A DNA stretch of 64,000 nucleotides from Thermostichus lividus PCC 6715 (GCF_002754935.1 NZ_CP018092.1:1674001-1738000); one strand, 5' to 3'. Positions 17,474-28,146 are shown, numbered from the stretch's first letter. The notes: a model not told the origin generated them from the letters alone. Numbers and translations: made by a program.

Positions 17474-17921
17474 GCTTGAGGTGGACTGGCCAGCTGTCAC
17501 CGCCCACCAGCAGCAGGGGATTCACTATCGCCACCCCCTTGGCTCAGAAACGGATCTCATTTTGCAGTGGGTGCAGGATCGCTTTAGTGCCGGGTGGCAC
17601 AGCGAGGTGGCGATCGCCCTCAGTCAACGCCCACCCCGCATTCTGATTGCGGTTCAGGACGGGCACCTCCTTGGCATGGCCTGCTATGATACCGCCGCGT
17701 TGGGGATGTTTGGCCCGATGGCTGTGGCGGAGTCGCACCGTGGCCAAGGCATTGGTCGCCTCCTGTTGCAGTTAACCCTCTGGCACATGGGGGCAATGGG
17801 CTATGCCTATGCTGTCATTGGCTGGGTGTCCTCAGAAGAGTTTTATGCTAAGGCCGTAGGGGCGATCGCCATTCCTGAGTCGCGGCCCGGGCTTTGGCAA
17901 ACGGCACTGAAGCGCTCCTAG
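17445..17921 (+). CDS. GNAT family N-acetyltransferase
   Basis: A 158-residue acetyltransferase of the GNAT fold. The acetyl-CoA-binding motif A is seen in MAVAESHRGQGIGRLLLQ (R/Q-x-x-G-x-G/A), preceded by the beta-4 region LLGMACYDTAALGMFGPM. Substrate is unknown. It is the last gene of the ubiX - membrane protein - GNAT string; its ATG would overlap the frame-corrected stop of the upstream gene. It ends tail-to-tail with the coiled-coil gene, the two stop codons overlapping by 3-4 nt. Confidence 0.8.
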   Translation: MTDMLVKLYELEVDWPAVTAHQQQGIHYRHPLGSETDLILQWVQDRFSAGWHSEVAIALSQRPPRILIAVQDGHLLGMACYDTAALGMFGPMAVAESHRGQGIGRLLLQLTLWHMGAMGYAYAVIGWVSSEEFYAKAVGAIAIPESRPGLWQTALKRS

Positions 17922-18244
17922 CCTGTCAGTGCCTTGACAAGAATCCCTAGCGCAAACCCCAAGCCAAAAAAGCGCACAAAGTTCCAGAACCGCTCTTGGC
18001 GGAGAATCTCTTGCCAGCACTCGCGGGCAGCATCCCCCAAATTAAACAGTAAGGTCAAGCCAAACTCCACTTCCAGCTGGCGTAGTTCTTCCTGTAGGCG
18101 ATCGCCTTCGGCTTGGAGGGCGTTTGCGTTCGCCTGCTTCAGCCGTGCTTGGGTGGCCTGAATGCGTTCATAGTCCGCATAGAGCTGGTCAAGGCGATCG
18201 CGGGTTTCGCGATAGAGTTGCCGCACCTCGTCTTCGGAGTCCAC
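17918..18244 (-). CDS. Short coiled-coil protein with C-terminal hydrophobic segment
   Basis: About 108 residues from the GTG at 18244. That start is preferred because GGAGG lies 8 nt upstream (18253-18257) and the gene then begins just after the txlA stop; longer in-frame versions would need to overlap txlA. The protein is a heptad-like helix (RQLYRETRDRLDQLYADYER, then LKQANANALQAEGDRLQEEL), ending in FWNFVRFFGLGFALGILVKAL, a possible tail anchor. No family was recognised. Coupling to txlA suggests a related role in the thylakoid or inner membrane, which is inference. Confidence 0.6.
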   Translation of the reverse strand: MDSEDEVRQLYRETRDRLDQLYADYERIQATQARLKQANANALQAEGDRLQEELRQLEVEFGLTLLFNLGDAARECWQEILRQERFWNFVRFFGLGFALGILVKALTG

Positions 18245-18248
18245 CCCC

Positions 18249-18797
18249 TTAGCCTCCGTGACTGCGCGGATCGTCACTGCGCTGAGTTGCGCGGGGGTTG
18301 GGCAACTGAGATACGTTGCCGCTGCTGCCACCGTGGGGCAGAGGGAGGCCAAGACTCAGGGCTTCGAGGTTTTGTGCCATAATGCCCTTCGGTTGCAGGC
18401 CAATGGCCGTCCCTTGGGGTTCTTGCTGGGCATTCAAAAAAACAAAGTGGGGAATCCCATCTACGCCAAACTGTTCGATTTCCGGCAGCCACTGAAGATT
18501 ATCCACGTTCAGCATCACAAAATTGACGCGATCGCGGTAGGCCGCCTTTAACTCTCCTAAGTCTTTCGCCATAGCGCGACAACTGCTACACCAGTTGGCG
18601 TAAAACTCTAAGAGCGTTGGCTTCCCGTTGGTTTGTGCCTCTGCCCATGGGGTAGCCTGACTCGCCTGCTCCGCTAAGGTGAGCGGCTGGTTGTTGCCCC
18701 GCACCGCCACCAACAACGCCAAACTCAGGACAATGGCCACCATGACAATTAGGAAATTGCGTAGGCGCTGGCCATCTGCTGCTGTGGATGCCCCCAT
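18249..18797 (-). CDS. txlA: Membrane-anchored thioredoxin-like protein TxlA/HCF164
   Basis: A 182-residue thioredoxin-fold protein with an N-terminal membrane anchor (residues ~13-30, LIVMVAIVLSLALLVAV). The active site is ANWCSSCRAMAKDL (CxxC), with the cis-proline in DGIPHFVFL. It matches cyanobacterial TxlA and plant HCF164, which pass reducing power across the thylakoid membrane for cytochrome b6f and photosynthetic complex maturation. The start is ATG at 18797, 31 nt downstream of cobN on the same strand. The C-terminal ~25 residues are low in structure. Confidence 0.9.
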   Translation of the reverse strand: MGASTAADGQRLRNFLIVMVAIVLSLALLVAVRGNNQPLTLAEQASQATPWAEAQTNGKPTLLEFYANWCSSCRAMAKDLGELKAAYRDRVNFVMLNVDNLQWLPEIEQFGVDGIPHFVFLNAQQEPQGTAIGLQPKGIMAQNLEALSLGLPLPHGGSSGNVSQLPNPRATQRSDDPRSHGG

Positions 18798-18828
18798 GAC
18801 TCTTATCCAAACGATGCACTGCTATCCC

Positions 18829-21800
18829 CTAGGGTAGTCCAGATGCGCCTTCAATTAAACCTTCGGCGTACAGAACCAGCGATCGCAACCGCTCTAGTAC
18901 GTCCGGATCAGGCGCTTGCCACAGGTGCCGCTGTGCCGCTTCTAGGAGCCGCTCTGCCATATCCCGCAGTGCCCAAGGATTATGCTGCGCAACAAAGGCC
19001 TGTGCTGTCTCTGCCAGCAGGTAGGTGTTGGCCACCCCTGCAAACACATAATCCGGTACACAGCGAGTTGTGGCGCTGTAGCCAAAGAGGTAGTCCACCG
19101 TTGCCGCCATTTCAAAGGCGCCCTTATAGCCGTGCCGCATCACGCCGGTGAGCCACTTTGGGTTAACCACCCGCGAGCGATAGACCCGCAGCAGTTCTTC
19201 TTGGAGGGTGCGAATTTTCGGCTGCTCCGGTCGGGAGTGATCGCCAAAATAGACCGTTGGTTGCTCGCCCCGCTGCGATCGCACCGCCACAGTCATCCCC
19301 CCCTGAAACTGATAATAATCATCGGAATCTAGCAGATCGTGCTCGCGATTGTCTTGGTTTTGCACCACCACCTGCAACTGGCGTAAGCGATGTTTCAAGG
19401 CGTCGGCAGCACTGTGGCTTTGCGCCTCGCCAGTGTACGCATAGCTACTCCAGTGAATGTACGCCTCTGCCAAGTCGGCATCCTCCACCCAGTTTTGCGC
19501 CTCAATCAGCCCCTGTAAGCCTGCACCGTACGCGCCGGGCTTGGAGCCAAAGATGCGATAGCGGGCGCGGGTGCGAGCTTGCTCAGCAGTTAGCCCCTGC
19601 GTCTGCCAGTAGTGGGTTTCTGTGGCCACCTGTGCCGCTAAGGGGTTTTGCTCCGGGGGTTCAGATAATTCACTAACCCGCTGCACCGCTGCATCAAACA
19701 GGGCAATGAGGTTTGGAAAGGCATCGCGGAAGAACCCGGAAATCCGCAGCAGCACATCGACCCGTGGCCGCCCCAACAGGGACAACGGGATGACCTCCAG
19801 ACCCACCACCCGCCGCGATGGGCCATCCCAAATTGGGCGCACCCCCAGTAGCGCCAGCGCTTGGGCAATGTCATCTCCGCCGGTGCGCATGGTAGAGGTG
19901 CCCCACACCGACAGTCCGAGGGTGCGCGGATACTCGCCGTGCTCTTGGCAGTAGCGTTCAATCAGCGCCGCCGCCGATCGCTGTGCCAACCCCCAAGCGG
20001 CCTCCGTGGGTACAGCCCGCAGATCCACTGCATAGAAATTGCGGCCGGTGGGCAAGACATCAGGCCGTCCGCGGCTAGGGGCACCGGCAGCCCCACTGGG
20101 AACATACCCCCCATTGAGACCGTGGAGCAGGTGGGTGAGTTCGTGTGACGTGTGTTGTAGCGCTGGCCACAGAACGCTGTGAATCCATTGCAAACACTGC
20201 TGGGTTGCCGCACCACAGGGGATCTCCCTCACTGGCGTCCCGGCTAAGAGCCGCTCTACCAACGAGGCCGCCGTGGTTTCTAGCGCCTCTTGCCATGCGC
20301 CCACCGAGCGATACCCCGCCACAGGACTCGCATCCGTTGGATCAGCCGTGAGGGGATCCACTGTTACCCCCTGATCCTGAGCGAGGGCACGGGTAATACC
20401 TTGGGGAGGGGCACTGCGGGCGATCGCCACGATTAAATCCCGCAGTTGCTGGCCTGTGGGACACTGCCCCAGTACATGCAGGCCGTCACGGATTTGGGCA
20501 TCACGCAAGTCGCACAGATAGCCATCGGTACGCGCTAGCCAAGCGGTCCACGATTCCTCCTCCTGTGGGGCACGAATCTCTTGGGTGAGGTCTAACTCCT
20601 GCACCAGTGCCTCAATGCGTTGGCGGAGGATACCCAAGCGGGGGCGATCGAACTGCTCAGCAGCATAGTACTCCTCAATCCAGTGGCTGAGGGTATCCAA
20701 GCCGCCATAGAGTTCCGCACGGGTTAAGGGCGGGGTCAAATGATCCACAATTACGGCTTGGGCACGGCGCTTGGCTTGGGCCCCTTCGCCGGGGTCATTG
20801 ACAATAAACGGGTAGAAGTGCGGCAGAGAACCTAGGGCAATTTCGGGATAGCAGGACGCACTGAGGGCAACCCCTTTGCCAGGGAGCCATTCTAGGTTGC
20901 CGTGCTTGCCCACGTGGATGATGGCATCAGCTTGGAACTGGTGCCGCACCCACCAATAAAACCCCAGATACTCAGGGGTGGGTTCTAAATCCGGTGCATG
21001 GTAGTTCAGGCTGGGGTCGCGATCGTAGCCACGGCTGGGTTGGATTCCCACAAAAATATTGCCCCACTGGCAGCCTGAAATGGGAATGTCTGCTGTTGGT
21101 GATAGCCAGCGCTGCCGCAGGGCTGTTTGCACAGTCTCAGGCAATTCCGCAAAATAGCGATTGTACGCTTCAAGGGGGAGAGACTGGCTGGTGGCTCGCC
21201 ACTGATTCCCTTCGGCGTCATTGGTGCGGTGGCGCGTCAGGTGGTGAATCAGCGCGTCGCCGTCGGTTGGGAATGGGGTTGTCCCTAAGTCGTATCCAGC
21301 GCCCGCCAGTGCTTTGAGGATCTCCGCCGTGCTGTTGGGGGTGTCTAGGCCGACACCATTGGCCAGCCGCCCATCGCGACAGGGGTAATTTGCCAGAATG
21401 AGAGCCACTCGCCGCTGCTGGGGAGGGCGATGCCGTAGCTTAAGCCAATTTTGAGCGAGATCCGCCACCCATGCAATGCGATCGCTCTCGGGGACATAGG
21501 TGGTCACCGTTGCTTCCACCGCAGGCTGAATTTGCTCTACCGCCTTAAAGGACACCGCCCGGGTGAGCACACGGCCATCCACCTCCGGCAGGACAACGTG
21601 CATTGCCAGATCTCGGGGCACCAGCCCTTGGGGATGCTGCTGCCATGCCTCTTGAGTGCTGCTACTGAGCACCACTTGGAGAACGGGCACGTCTAGCTGC
21701 TGCCAAAAATGGCAGGGGGTGGCCTCGCTCTTGGCGATCGCAAACCCCGTTGTATTCAGCACCAGTTCCACCCTGCCTTGCCACATGGCGAATAGCTCAG

Positions 21801-22521
21801 CTTGAATCTCAGGCTCCTGCAACGAAGAGACGACTACCGGCAAGGGGGCAATCTGACGCTGCCGTAGGGCTTGGCAGAGGGCATCGATCACGGCAGTATT
21901 CCCCGCTAAATAATGGGCGCGGTAAAAGATCAGCCCCACCGTTGGCCACTCTGGCGGTGCCGCTGTAGGCTGGGGGTAGGTGCCGCAGCGGGGAATGATC
22001 TGGGGAGCCGGTGGTTCAGCGCCAATCCCAAACCCGTGGTGGGCTACAAACTGCAAGGCCGAGCGGATATTGGGCAGCCCCCCTTCACGGAAGTATTGCC
22101 ACAGGCGGTTCACCCGCGCCAGCGGCCAGGTGGACACACTCATTAGTTCGAGGTCGGGGCGATCGTCCCCAGGCAGAACAACCAACTGCGCACCGCGATC
22201 GCTGACCAGTTGCTGCGCTACCTCTAGGCCATAGCTCCAGTAGCCCCGCCCCCCCAACAGACGCAGCACCACCACGTCTGCATGAGCCAAGACGCGATCG
22301 CCGTAGTCATCAATAACCGCCGCTGCTTGCAACTGCAACAGGTGCGCCAAGCGCAGGGGTGGAAGTTCTGCGGCAAGCTCGGTATAGGCCTGCGCCAACA
22401 GCGTAATATCGCTATCGGCTGCCGTTAAAATAACAACAGGTGCAACGGTTTGTTGCACAAAGGCAACATCGCTGCCCGCCGACTCTAACGAAATATCACC
22501 AAGTGTAAGGATTCGATGCAT
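18829..22521 (-). CDS. cobN: Cobaltochelatase subunit CobN / magnesium chelatase H-like
   Basis: A 1230-residue large subunit from the ATG at 22521 (MHRILTLGDISLES); a TTG at 22545 would add 8 residues. CobN inserts cobalt into the corrin ring in the aerobic cobalamin route, and the family includes the chlorophyll chelatase subunit ChlH. Characteristic stretches are VGLIFYRAHYLAGNTAVIDAL, VALILANYPCRDGRLANGVG, DAIIHVGKHGNLEWLPGKG, LPTGRNFYAVDLRAVPT and KWLTGVMRHGYKGAFEMA. These favour CobN over ChlH. It lies immediately upstream of txlA. Confidence 0.92.
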   Translation of the reverse strand: MHRILTLGDISLESAGSDVAFVQQTVAPVVILTAADSDITLLAQAYTELAAELPPLRLAHLLQLQAAAVIDDYGDRVLAHADVVVLRLLGGRGYWSYGLEVAQQLVSDRGAQLVVLPGDDRPDLELMSVSTWPLARVNRLWQYFREGGLPNIRSALQFVAHHGFGIGAEPPAPQIIPRCGTYPQPTAAPPEWPTVGLIFYRAHYLAGNTAVIDALCQALRQRQIAPLPVVVSSLQEPEIQAELFAMWQGRVELVLNTTGFAIAKSEATPCHFWQQLDVPVLQVVLSSSTQEAWQQHPQGLVPRDLAMHVVLPEVDGRVLTRAVSFKAVEQIQPAVEATVTTYVPESDRIAWVADLAQNWLKLRHRPPQQRRVALILANYPCRDGRLANGVGLDTPNSTAEILKALAGAGYDLGTTPFPTDGDALIHHLTRHRTNDAEGNQWRATSQSLPLEAYNRYFAELPETVQTALRQRWLSPTADIPISGCQWGNIFVGIQPSRGYDRDPSLNYHAPDLEPTPEYLGFYWWVRHQFQADAIIHVGKHGNLEWLPGKGVALSASCYPEIALGSLPHFYPFIVNDPGEGAQAKRRAQAVIVDHLTPPLTRAELYGGLDTLSHWIEEYYAAEQFDRPRLGILRQRIEALVQELDLTQEIRAPQEEESWTAWLARTDGYLCDLRDAQIRDGLHVLGQCPTGQQLRDLIVAIARSAPPQGITRALAQDQGVTVDPLTADPTDASPVAGYRSVGAWQEALETTAASLVERLLAGTPVREIPCGAATQQCLQWIHSVLWPALQHTSHELTHLLHGLNGGYVPSGAAGAPSRGRPDVLPTGRNFYAVDLRAVPTEAAWGLAQRSAAALIERYCQEHGEYPRTLGLSVWGTSTMRTGGDDIAQALALLGVRPIWDGPSRRVVGLEVIPLSLLGRPRVDVLLRISGFFRDAFPNLIALFDAAVQRVSELSEPPEQNPLAAQVATETHYWQTQGLTAEQARTRARYRIFGSKPGAYGAGLQGLIEAQNWVEDADLAEAYIHWSSYAYTGEAQSHSAADALKHRLRQLQVVVQNQDNREHDLLDSDDYYQFQGGMTVAVRSQRGEQPTVYFGDHSRPEQPKIRTLQEELLRVYRSRVVNPKWLTGVMRHGYKGAFEMAATVDYLFGYSATTRCVPDYVFAGVANTYLLAETAQAFVAQHNPWALRDMAERLLEAAQRHLWQAPDPDVLERLRSLVLYAEGLIEGASGLP

Positions 22522-22738
22522 CAGCCCGTTCCAATTATTAAACAAACTAGTGCAGTTAACTCAACGACCCATGCTCTCCGATACAACTAGACTCTGAGAG
22601 CAATCATTGCAGCCACAGGGGTGAGTTCTGCTGTATGTTTGCTCAGTGACGTGAGGGATGCTTTTGCCCATTCATCTGCCCATGTTCATAGTGATGTGAA
22701 ACGCTTGTGAAACGCTGTCTCTGCCGATTTAGTTGTGG

Positions 22739-24934
22739 ATGATGTCCCATTCGGAACCTATATTTGATCGGATTTTACCGTCTCTGTTTTACGAACGCAT
22801 GGCAACGGCTCTGCTGGCGGAAGCGACTGCCCTAGGTGCCACTGTTCTCACCAGTGAAGATGTAGGCAAACCTGCGGCAGTGGAACCCTTTACCCTTGTT
22901 GTTGGGGACTCCCTGACCGTCCTGTTGCGAGCCATCACGACCGCGCACCTGAATCACTATCGCACTCAGTTAGTGACCTCCCCCGCCGCGATCGCCCGCT
23001 TTTTACGGCAGGTACGTTCCCAAACGGCACCTGCTTACTGCCCCGTCCTCAAACCCTTTTTACATCGCTTGGCTCAGCGTGGCAACGAGAGCAGCAGCAC
23101 CCTACCCACTGGGGTGGCGATCGCCCTGATGAATCTCTTTAGTGACGCAACTATGGAGCAGTGCCAGAGTTGCCAGCCCTTAGTTACGGCGGCGCTGAAG
23201 GAACGCCAAGCCCAGGAACGACTGCTGCATCAGGTAACCACCCAAATTCGCCAGAGTTTGGAACTGCCAGCACTCTTAAAAACGGCGGTGGATCGGATTC
23301 GCGAGTTCTTGGCGGTGGATCGTCTCTTGGTGGCGCAGTTTAGGGGCACCACCGCCGTGCTGAGCGGTGAAATTACCTATGAATCCTGTCGGGATAGCAC
23401 TATTGTGTCGGTGCTGGGGCTGTGGGATGAATGCTGGGAATGGGCCCGTACCCCTGCGCCGACCTACGAGCGATTACATCGGGGTGAGCTGATTGCCGTC
23501 GATGATATTGACCGCCACTATGCCAGTGTTCCCTGCTTGCAGGAGTTTGCCGCCCGCTGGCAGATTAAGGCATGGCTCATTGTTCCTGTGATTGTGCAAG
23601 ATAGTTTGTGGGGGGTACTCATTGCGCACCAGTGCGATCGCCCCCGCCAGTGGCAGCCCCAAGAAATTGAGTTCTTGGGTCACCTCAGCCAGCACCTCAG
23701 CATTGCCATTTACCAAGCAGAACTCTATAGCGAGCTACAACACCAAAAGGATACCCTTGAGCAGCGGGTGAATGAGCGTACCCAAGCCCTCCGCGAAGCC
23801 CTCAGCGCCATGGAAGCGGCTCATCGCATTAAAAATGACTTCTTGGCAACGATGAGCCACGAGTTGCGCACCCCCCTGACCTGTGTGATTGGGGTGTCGG
23901 CCACTCTATTGCGTTGGCCCCTTGGCCCACTCACTGAAAAGCAGCGGGAGTACCTTGAGATTATTCACGAGAGCGGTAGCCACCTCCTAGAGCTGATTAA
24001 TAGCATTTTGGATCTCTCTCAGGCAGAGCTGGGGCGATCGCATCTGCGCCGCAGTAGCTTTTCTATCCGGCAATTGTGTGCCGAGTGCCTCGAACTCGTC
24101 CGGCCTCAAGCCCAGCGCCATCACGTCAACCTCAGGCATCAACTGGTGATTTCCCCCGGTCGCGATCGCTTTTGGGGTGACTATCGCCGTCTGCAACAGG
24201 CGCTCATTAACCTACTCAGTAATGCCATTAAGTTTACTCCTGCGATGGGCGAGGTGATTTTGCGGGCATGGTGGACTGAGGATGAACTTCTGTTCCAAGT
24301 TGAAGATAACGGCATTGGCATTCCTGCCCATTTGCAACCCCTCCTATTTCAAAAGTTTCAGCAACTGGACAGCTCCTTTGGGCGTGCCTATACCGGGGCT
24401 GGCTTGGGTTTAGCCTTAACCAAGCAGTGGGTAGAGCTGCACAATGGGTGGATTGAGGTGGACTCCACCGAAGGGAAGGGCAGTATCTTTACCGTCGGCT
24501 TACCCAAACCAATGGCCGAGCCACCCGCCGCCGTCACAAACACACTGCCACCCCTTGCCGCCACGGATCTCCTGACATATCCCGAAGGGCGCATTGTGCT
24601 CGTTAGTGATGATGAAGCCACTGCCACCCTCATCTGCTCAATTTTGACAACCGCAGGCTATCAGGTCGTCTGGCTGGTGGATGGGGAAGTGGAGCGCCTC
24701 TTGGCCTTGGCTCCCTTGGCGGTGATTTTGACGGAACCCTTTAACTACGGAGATGTGCAAGAACTTGTGGATCACCTCCGCTGCCGCTGCACCACGGCTC
24801 AGATCAAAATATTTATCCTAGGGGCACAGGGGAACTATCGGGGGGTGGATCGCTATATTCCGATGCCCATTAACCCGGAAGGGTTTTTACAGCAGATCAC
24901 GATTGGCTTAACCGCCGTAGCGGTGCCCATCTAG
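22739..24934 (+). CDS. GAF-domain sensor histidine kinase with degenerate C-terminal receiver
   Basis: About 731 residues. The N-terminal ~140 residues form a DICT-like sensory region; residues ~165-330 are a GAF domain of the phytochrome-like type (DRLLVAQFRG to RPRQWQPQEIEFLGHLSQHL) without an obvious bilin-binding cysteine; a coiled linker leads into the HisKA motif LATMSHELRTPLT with His at about residue 374. The ATPase domain has NLLSNAIKFTP, VEDNGIGIP and GAGLGLALTKQWVELH. The C-terminal ~110 residues resemble a receiver (IVLVSDDEATATLICSIL) but the phospho-acceptor position reads VILTEPF, so it is a pseudo-receiver. Start ATG 22739 or 22742. The signal is unknown. Confidence 0.85.
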   Translation: MMSHSEPIFDRILPSLFYERMATALLAEATALGATVLTSEDVGKPAAVEPFTLVVGDSLTVLLRAITTAHLNHYRTQLVTSPAAIARFLRQVRSQTAPAYCPVLKPFLHRLAQRGNESSSTLPTGVAIALMNLFSDATMEQCQSCQPLVTAALKERQAQERLLHQVTTQIRQSLELPALLKTAVDRIREFLAVDRLLVAQFRGTTAVLSGEITYESCRDSTIVSVLGLWDECWEWARTPAPTYERLHRGELIAVDDIDRHYASVPCLQEFAARWQIKAWLIVPVIVQDSLWGVLIAHQCDRPRQWQPQEIEFLGHLSQHLSIAIYQAELYSELQHQKDTLEQRVNERTQALREALSAMEAAHRIKNDFLATMSHELRTPLTCVIGVSATLLRWPLGPLTEKQREYLEIIHESGSHLLELINSILDLSQAELGRSHLRRSSFSIRQLCAECLELVRPQAQRHHVNLRHQLVISPGRDRFWGDYRRLQQALINLLSNAIKFTPAMGEVILRAWWTEDELLFQVEDNGIGIPAHLQPLLFQKFQQLDSSFGRAYTGAGLGLALTKQWVELHNGWIEVDSTEGKGSIFTVGLPKPMAEPPAAVTNTLPPLAATDLLTYPEGRIVLVSDDEATATLICSILTTAGYQVVWLVDGEVERLLALAPLAVILTEPFNYGDVQELVDHLRCRCTTAQIKIFILGAQGNYRGVDRYIPMPINPEGFLQQITIGLTAVAVPI

Positions 24935-25015
24935 GGTTGCTGGATCCGGTGGTACCGTAAGAAGCGCTAAGCCTTTCCCCTACAATAGATAAGCCGAACT
25001 GTTGGGAAAACTCCT

Positions 25016-27583
25016 GTGGACGATCGCTACGACCCCCACGCTATTGAGGCCAAGTGGCAACAGGAATGGGCAGCACAACACTTGGATCGCACGGATACCG
25101 ATCCTCGTAAGCCGAAGTTCTATGCCCTCTCGATGTTTCCGTATCCTTCGGGCAATTTACATATGGGGCATGTTCGCAACTATACCATCACTGATGTGAT
25201 TGCCCGATCGCGCCGTATGCAGGGCTATCGAGTGCTGCACCCCATGGGCTGGGATGCCTTTGGCCTACCCGCGGAAAATGCAGCCATTGAGCGAGGGATT
25301 CATCCCCACGTTTGGACGCAGCAAAATATCCAGCAAATGCGCCAAGAGTTGCAGCGGTTGGGGCTGTCTTACGACTGGGAGCGGGAGGTAACGACCTGTC
25401 ATCCCGATTACTATCGCTGGACGCAATGGCTGTTTTTGGAGTTCTTTGATGCCGGTTTGGCCTATCAAAAGGAAGCAGCAGTCAACTGGGATCCGGTGGA
25501 TCAGACGGTTTTAGCCAATGAACAGGTAGATAGTGAAGGGCGATCGTGGCGATCGGGTGCCTTAGTGGAGCGCAAGCTGCTCAAGCAGTGGTTCCTCAAA
25601 ATTACCGCCTACGCTGAGCAACTCCTCAACGACCTTGACCAACTTGAGGGGTGGCCAGAGCGGGTGAAGTTGATGCAGGCCAATTGGATTGGGAAGTCGG
25701 TGGGGGCATACCTTGAGTTTCCCATTGTGGGTAGCGACGAGACGATTGCGGTATTCACAACCCGCCCAGATACGGTCTATGGGGTGACCTACGTTGTCTT
25801 AGCACCGGAGCATCCCTTAACGCCCAAGGTGACGAGTGCTCGGCGACGTAAAACCGTTGAAGCGTTCATTGCCAGTGTGCAACAGGAAAGTGAGCTAGAG
25901 CGCACTGCGGGCGATCGCCCCAAGCGGGGAGTAGCGACGGGCGGCAAAGCCATTAACCCCTTCACAGGACAAGAAATCCCGATCTGGATTGCCGATTACG
26001 TGCTGTACGAGTACGGAACAGGGGCGGTGATGGGAGTGCCCGCTCACGACGAGCGTGATTTTGAGTTTGCCACAGCGAATAAACTCCCCATCAAGCAAGT
26101 GATTGCTCCCCCCAGTGGCCGAACCAAGCAACGTCTCAAGGCTGCTTATACTGAGCCAGGGGTGCTCATCGAGAGCGATCGCTTTACGGGCATGGACTCG
26201 ATCGCCGCTAAAACAGCCATTACCGAGTATGCTGCTGCCCAAGGTTGGGGACGCGAACAGGTACAGTATCGCCTCCGGGATTGGTTAATCTCCCGTCAAC
26301 GCTATTGGGGTGTACCGATTCCCATCATTCACTGTCCCCAGTGCGGTGCCGTACCAGTTCCCCGCGAAGAGTTACCCGTCTTGCTCCCTGAGGATGTGGA
26401 ATTTAGTGGCCGCGGCCCATCCCCCTTAGCTAAACTCACTGCCTGGCGCGAGGTACCCTGTCCTCGCTGTGGCAGCCCCGCCCAACGGGAAACCGATACC
26501 ATGGATACCTTTATTGACTCCTCATGGTATTACTTCCGCTACGCCGATGCTCGCAACGCAGCAGCCCCCTTTGATCCCGCTGCCATTCAGGAGTGGTTGC
26601 CGGTGGATCAGTACGTCGGCGGCATTGAGCACGCCATTTTACACTTGCTCTACTCGCGCTTTTTTACTAAATTTTTGCGCGATCGCCAGCTTGTCTCGGT
26701 CTCGGAACCGTTCCAACGCCTGCTCACCCAAGGCATGGTGCAAGGCCGTACCTACAAAAACCCGCAAACCGGCAAATACGTCATGCCCAATCAGATTGCG
26801 GATCTCAGCGCCCCCACCGATCCAGAAACCGGAGACCCCCTAGACATCGTCTATGAAAAAATGTCCAAATCCAAGTACAACGGTGTTGCCCCCAGCGATG
26901 TGATTGAGCAGTACGGCGCGGATACGGCTCGCATGTTTATTCTCTTCAAAGCCCCTCCCGAAAAAGACCTTGAGTGGGATGATGCCGATGTTGAAGGCCA
27001 GTTCCGCTTTCTCAATCGCGTTTGGCGGCTGGTACACACCTTCAAAACCCAAGGCGGCCAGCTTGGACAACCGTTGCCGTCGACCCTGAGTAAAACTGAA
27101 AAAGAACTGCGACGCGCCACTCACACCGCAATCAAAGAGGTAACTGACGATCTTACAGGGGACTACCAACTCAATACCGCCGTTGCCGAACTCATGAAAC
27201 TTAGCAATGCCCTGAGTAATGCTGACTGCTACACTTCTGGGGTGTACAGCGAAGGCGTTCGCACCCTGCTCACCCTCCTTGCTCCCTTTGCGCCCCACAT
27301 CAGCGAAGACCTCTGGCAGCAGCTTGGGGGCAACAGTTCCATCCATCGTCAACCATGGCCAACGCTCGATGAAACAGCTCTTGTTGCCGATGAACTCACG
27401 ATTGTCATTCAAATTATGGGTAAAACCCGTGGCACCATCCAGGTTCCCGCTGGTGCCAGCCAAGCAGAGCTAGAAGCGGCAGCAAAACACTCCGACATTG
27501 GCCAACGCTATCTCAGTGGCCAGGTGATTAAGAAAGTGATTGTTGTCCCTGGCAAATTGGTCAACTTTGTGTTGGATGCCTAG
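25016..27583 (+). CDS. leuS: Leucyl-tRNA synthetase
   Basis: An 855-residue class I aminoacyl-tRNA synthetase that charges tRNA-Leu. The HIGH motif is [12 protein letters not shown], the KMSKS motif is [11 protein letters not shown], and the editing domain holds [20 protein letters not shown] and [17 protein letters not shown] zinc-ribbon-like pair of cysteine motifs ([10 protein letters not shown] and CPRCGSPAQ) is present. The length is normal. It starts with GTG at 25016, and a TACAAT hexamer about 33 nt upstream could be the -10 element. It is followed by a long repeat-rich spacer. Confidence 0.97.
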   Translation: MDDRYDPHAIEAKWQQEWAAQHLDRTDTDPRKPKFYALSMFPYPSGNLHMGHVRNYTITDVIARSRRMQGYRVLHPMGWDAFGLPAENAAIERGIHPHVWTQQNIQQMRQELQRLGLSYDWEREVTTCHPDYYRWTQWLFLEFFDAGLAYQKEAAVNWDPVDQTVLANEQVDSEGRSWRSGALVERKLLKQWFLKITAYAEQLLNDLDQLEGWPERVKLMQANWIGKSVGAYLEFPIVGSDETIAVFTTRPDTVYGVTYVVLAPEHPLTPKVTSARRRKTVEAFIASVQQESELERTAGDRPKRGVATGGKAINPFTGQEIPIWIADYVLYEYGTGAVMGVPAHDERDFEFATANKLPIKQVIAPPSGRTKQRLKAAYTEPGVLIESDRFTGMDSIAAKTAITEYAAAQGWGREQVQYRLRDWLISRQRYWGVPIPIIHCPQCGAVPVPREELPVLLPEDVEFSGRGPSPLAKLTAWREVPCPRCGSPAQRETDTMDTFIDSSWYYFRYADARNAAAPFDPAAIQEWLPVDQYVGGIEHAILHLLYSRFFTKFLRDRQLVSVSEPFQRLLTQGMVQGRTYKNPQTGKYVMPNQIADLSAPTDPETGDPLDIVYEKMSKSKYNGVAPSDVIEQYGADTARMFILFKAPPEKDLEWDDADVEGQFRFLNRVWRLVHTFKTQGGQLGQPLPSTLSKTEKELRRATHTAIKEVTDDLTGDYQLNTAVAELMKLSNALSNADCYTSGVYSEGVRTLLTLLAPFAPHISEDLWQQLGGNSSIHRQPWPTLDETALVADELTIVIQIMGKTRGTIQVPAGASQAELEAAAKHSDIGQRYLSGQVIKKVIVVPGKLVNFVLDA

Positions 27584-27616
27584 AAGAAAAGCGCGGCTAT
27601 CCCCACCTTCCTTCGC

Positions 27617-27733
27617 TTGCCGCCCTCACCCTAGCCCTCTCCTTTGGGAGAGGGAACGAGACTCTTAGCTCCCTTCTCCCTAGGGAGAAGGGTTGGGGAT
27701 GAGGGCAATTCATAGCCACACTCAGCAACACCC
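27617..27733 (-). repeat. MITE with GTTGCTGAAT ends, copy A (one end missing)
   Basis: This sequence shares the core CCGCCCTCACCCTAGCCCTC, the GGGAGAGGGAAC hairpin, GACTCTTAGCTCCCTTCTCC and the right end ATTCATAGCCAC...CAGCAACACC with copies at 44230-44373 and 54456-54612. The end carrying GACGTATGACTTTCGGG is missing here. No transposase gene is linked. The element lies in the spacer after leuS. Confidence 0.7.
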
Positions 27734-27849
27734 TTGAAATACGGTCTAAGCTCAGACTCAAACTCTTTTCTTGGGATTCGGCTAGTTGCTGATTTTGTAG
27801 CACCTAGCAAGGCCAGAAGATTGTTATCGGGGTGCAGGTCTATCAGCAA

Positions 27850-28025
27850 GTAAACTACTCCCAGCTAAAGCAGGGAGCTTTTAGTAGCCCTGCAGTTAGC
27901 AAGCCAACCGCGAGCCTCTGGGGTGGTTTACAACACCCCCAATCGACCGTTACCAGTGCCTTGAACAACCGTTTCTGGTGTCCGCAGTACAATTATAACC
28001 TAAAACAACTGAAGTTGCTAAAGGA
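27850..28025 (+). repeat. Solo IS605-like element, copy 3 (3' truncated)
   Basis: This copy is almost identical to the one at 2463-2674 for about 176 bp, then diverges exactly after TTGCTAAAGGA, so it lacks the terminal palindrome that a right end needs. It is therefore probably dead as a transposition substrate and as an RNA scaffold. It sits upstream of the taxis operon. Confidence 0.7.
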
Positions 28026-28146
28026 TGAATATCCATGGATGCCATCCCTGATTAAAAGTATCTCATTAAAATTTTCACCACCGTTCCGGAAGAACCGTAT
28101 CTTATAGCAATTTAAGATATTTCCACGGATTTTATAGACAAATTTT

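Noticed and set aside
18245-18352. Longer N-terminus for the coiled-coil protein after txlA
   Set aside because: It would be read through the txlA coding region from a TTG; the GTG at 18244 has a well-spaced GGAGG.
22522-22738. Cobalamin riboswitch upstream of cobN
   Set aside because: A GCAGCCACAGG stretch resembles a B12 box only weakly and lies on the strand opposite to cobN; no supporting core structure was seen.
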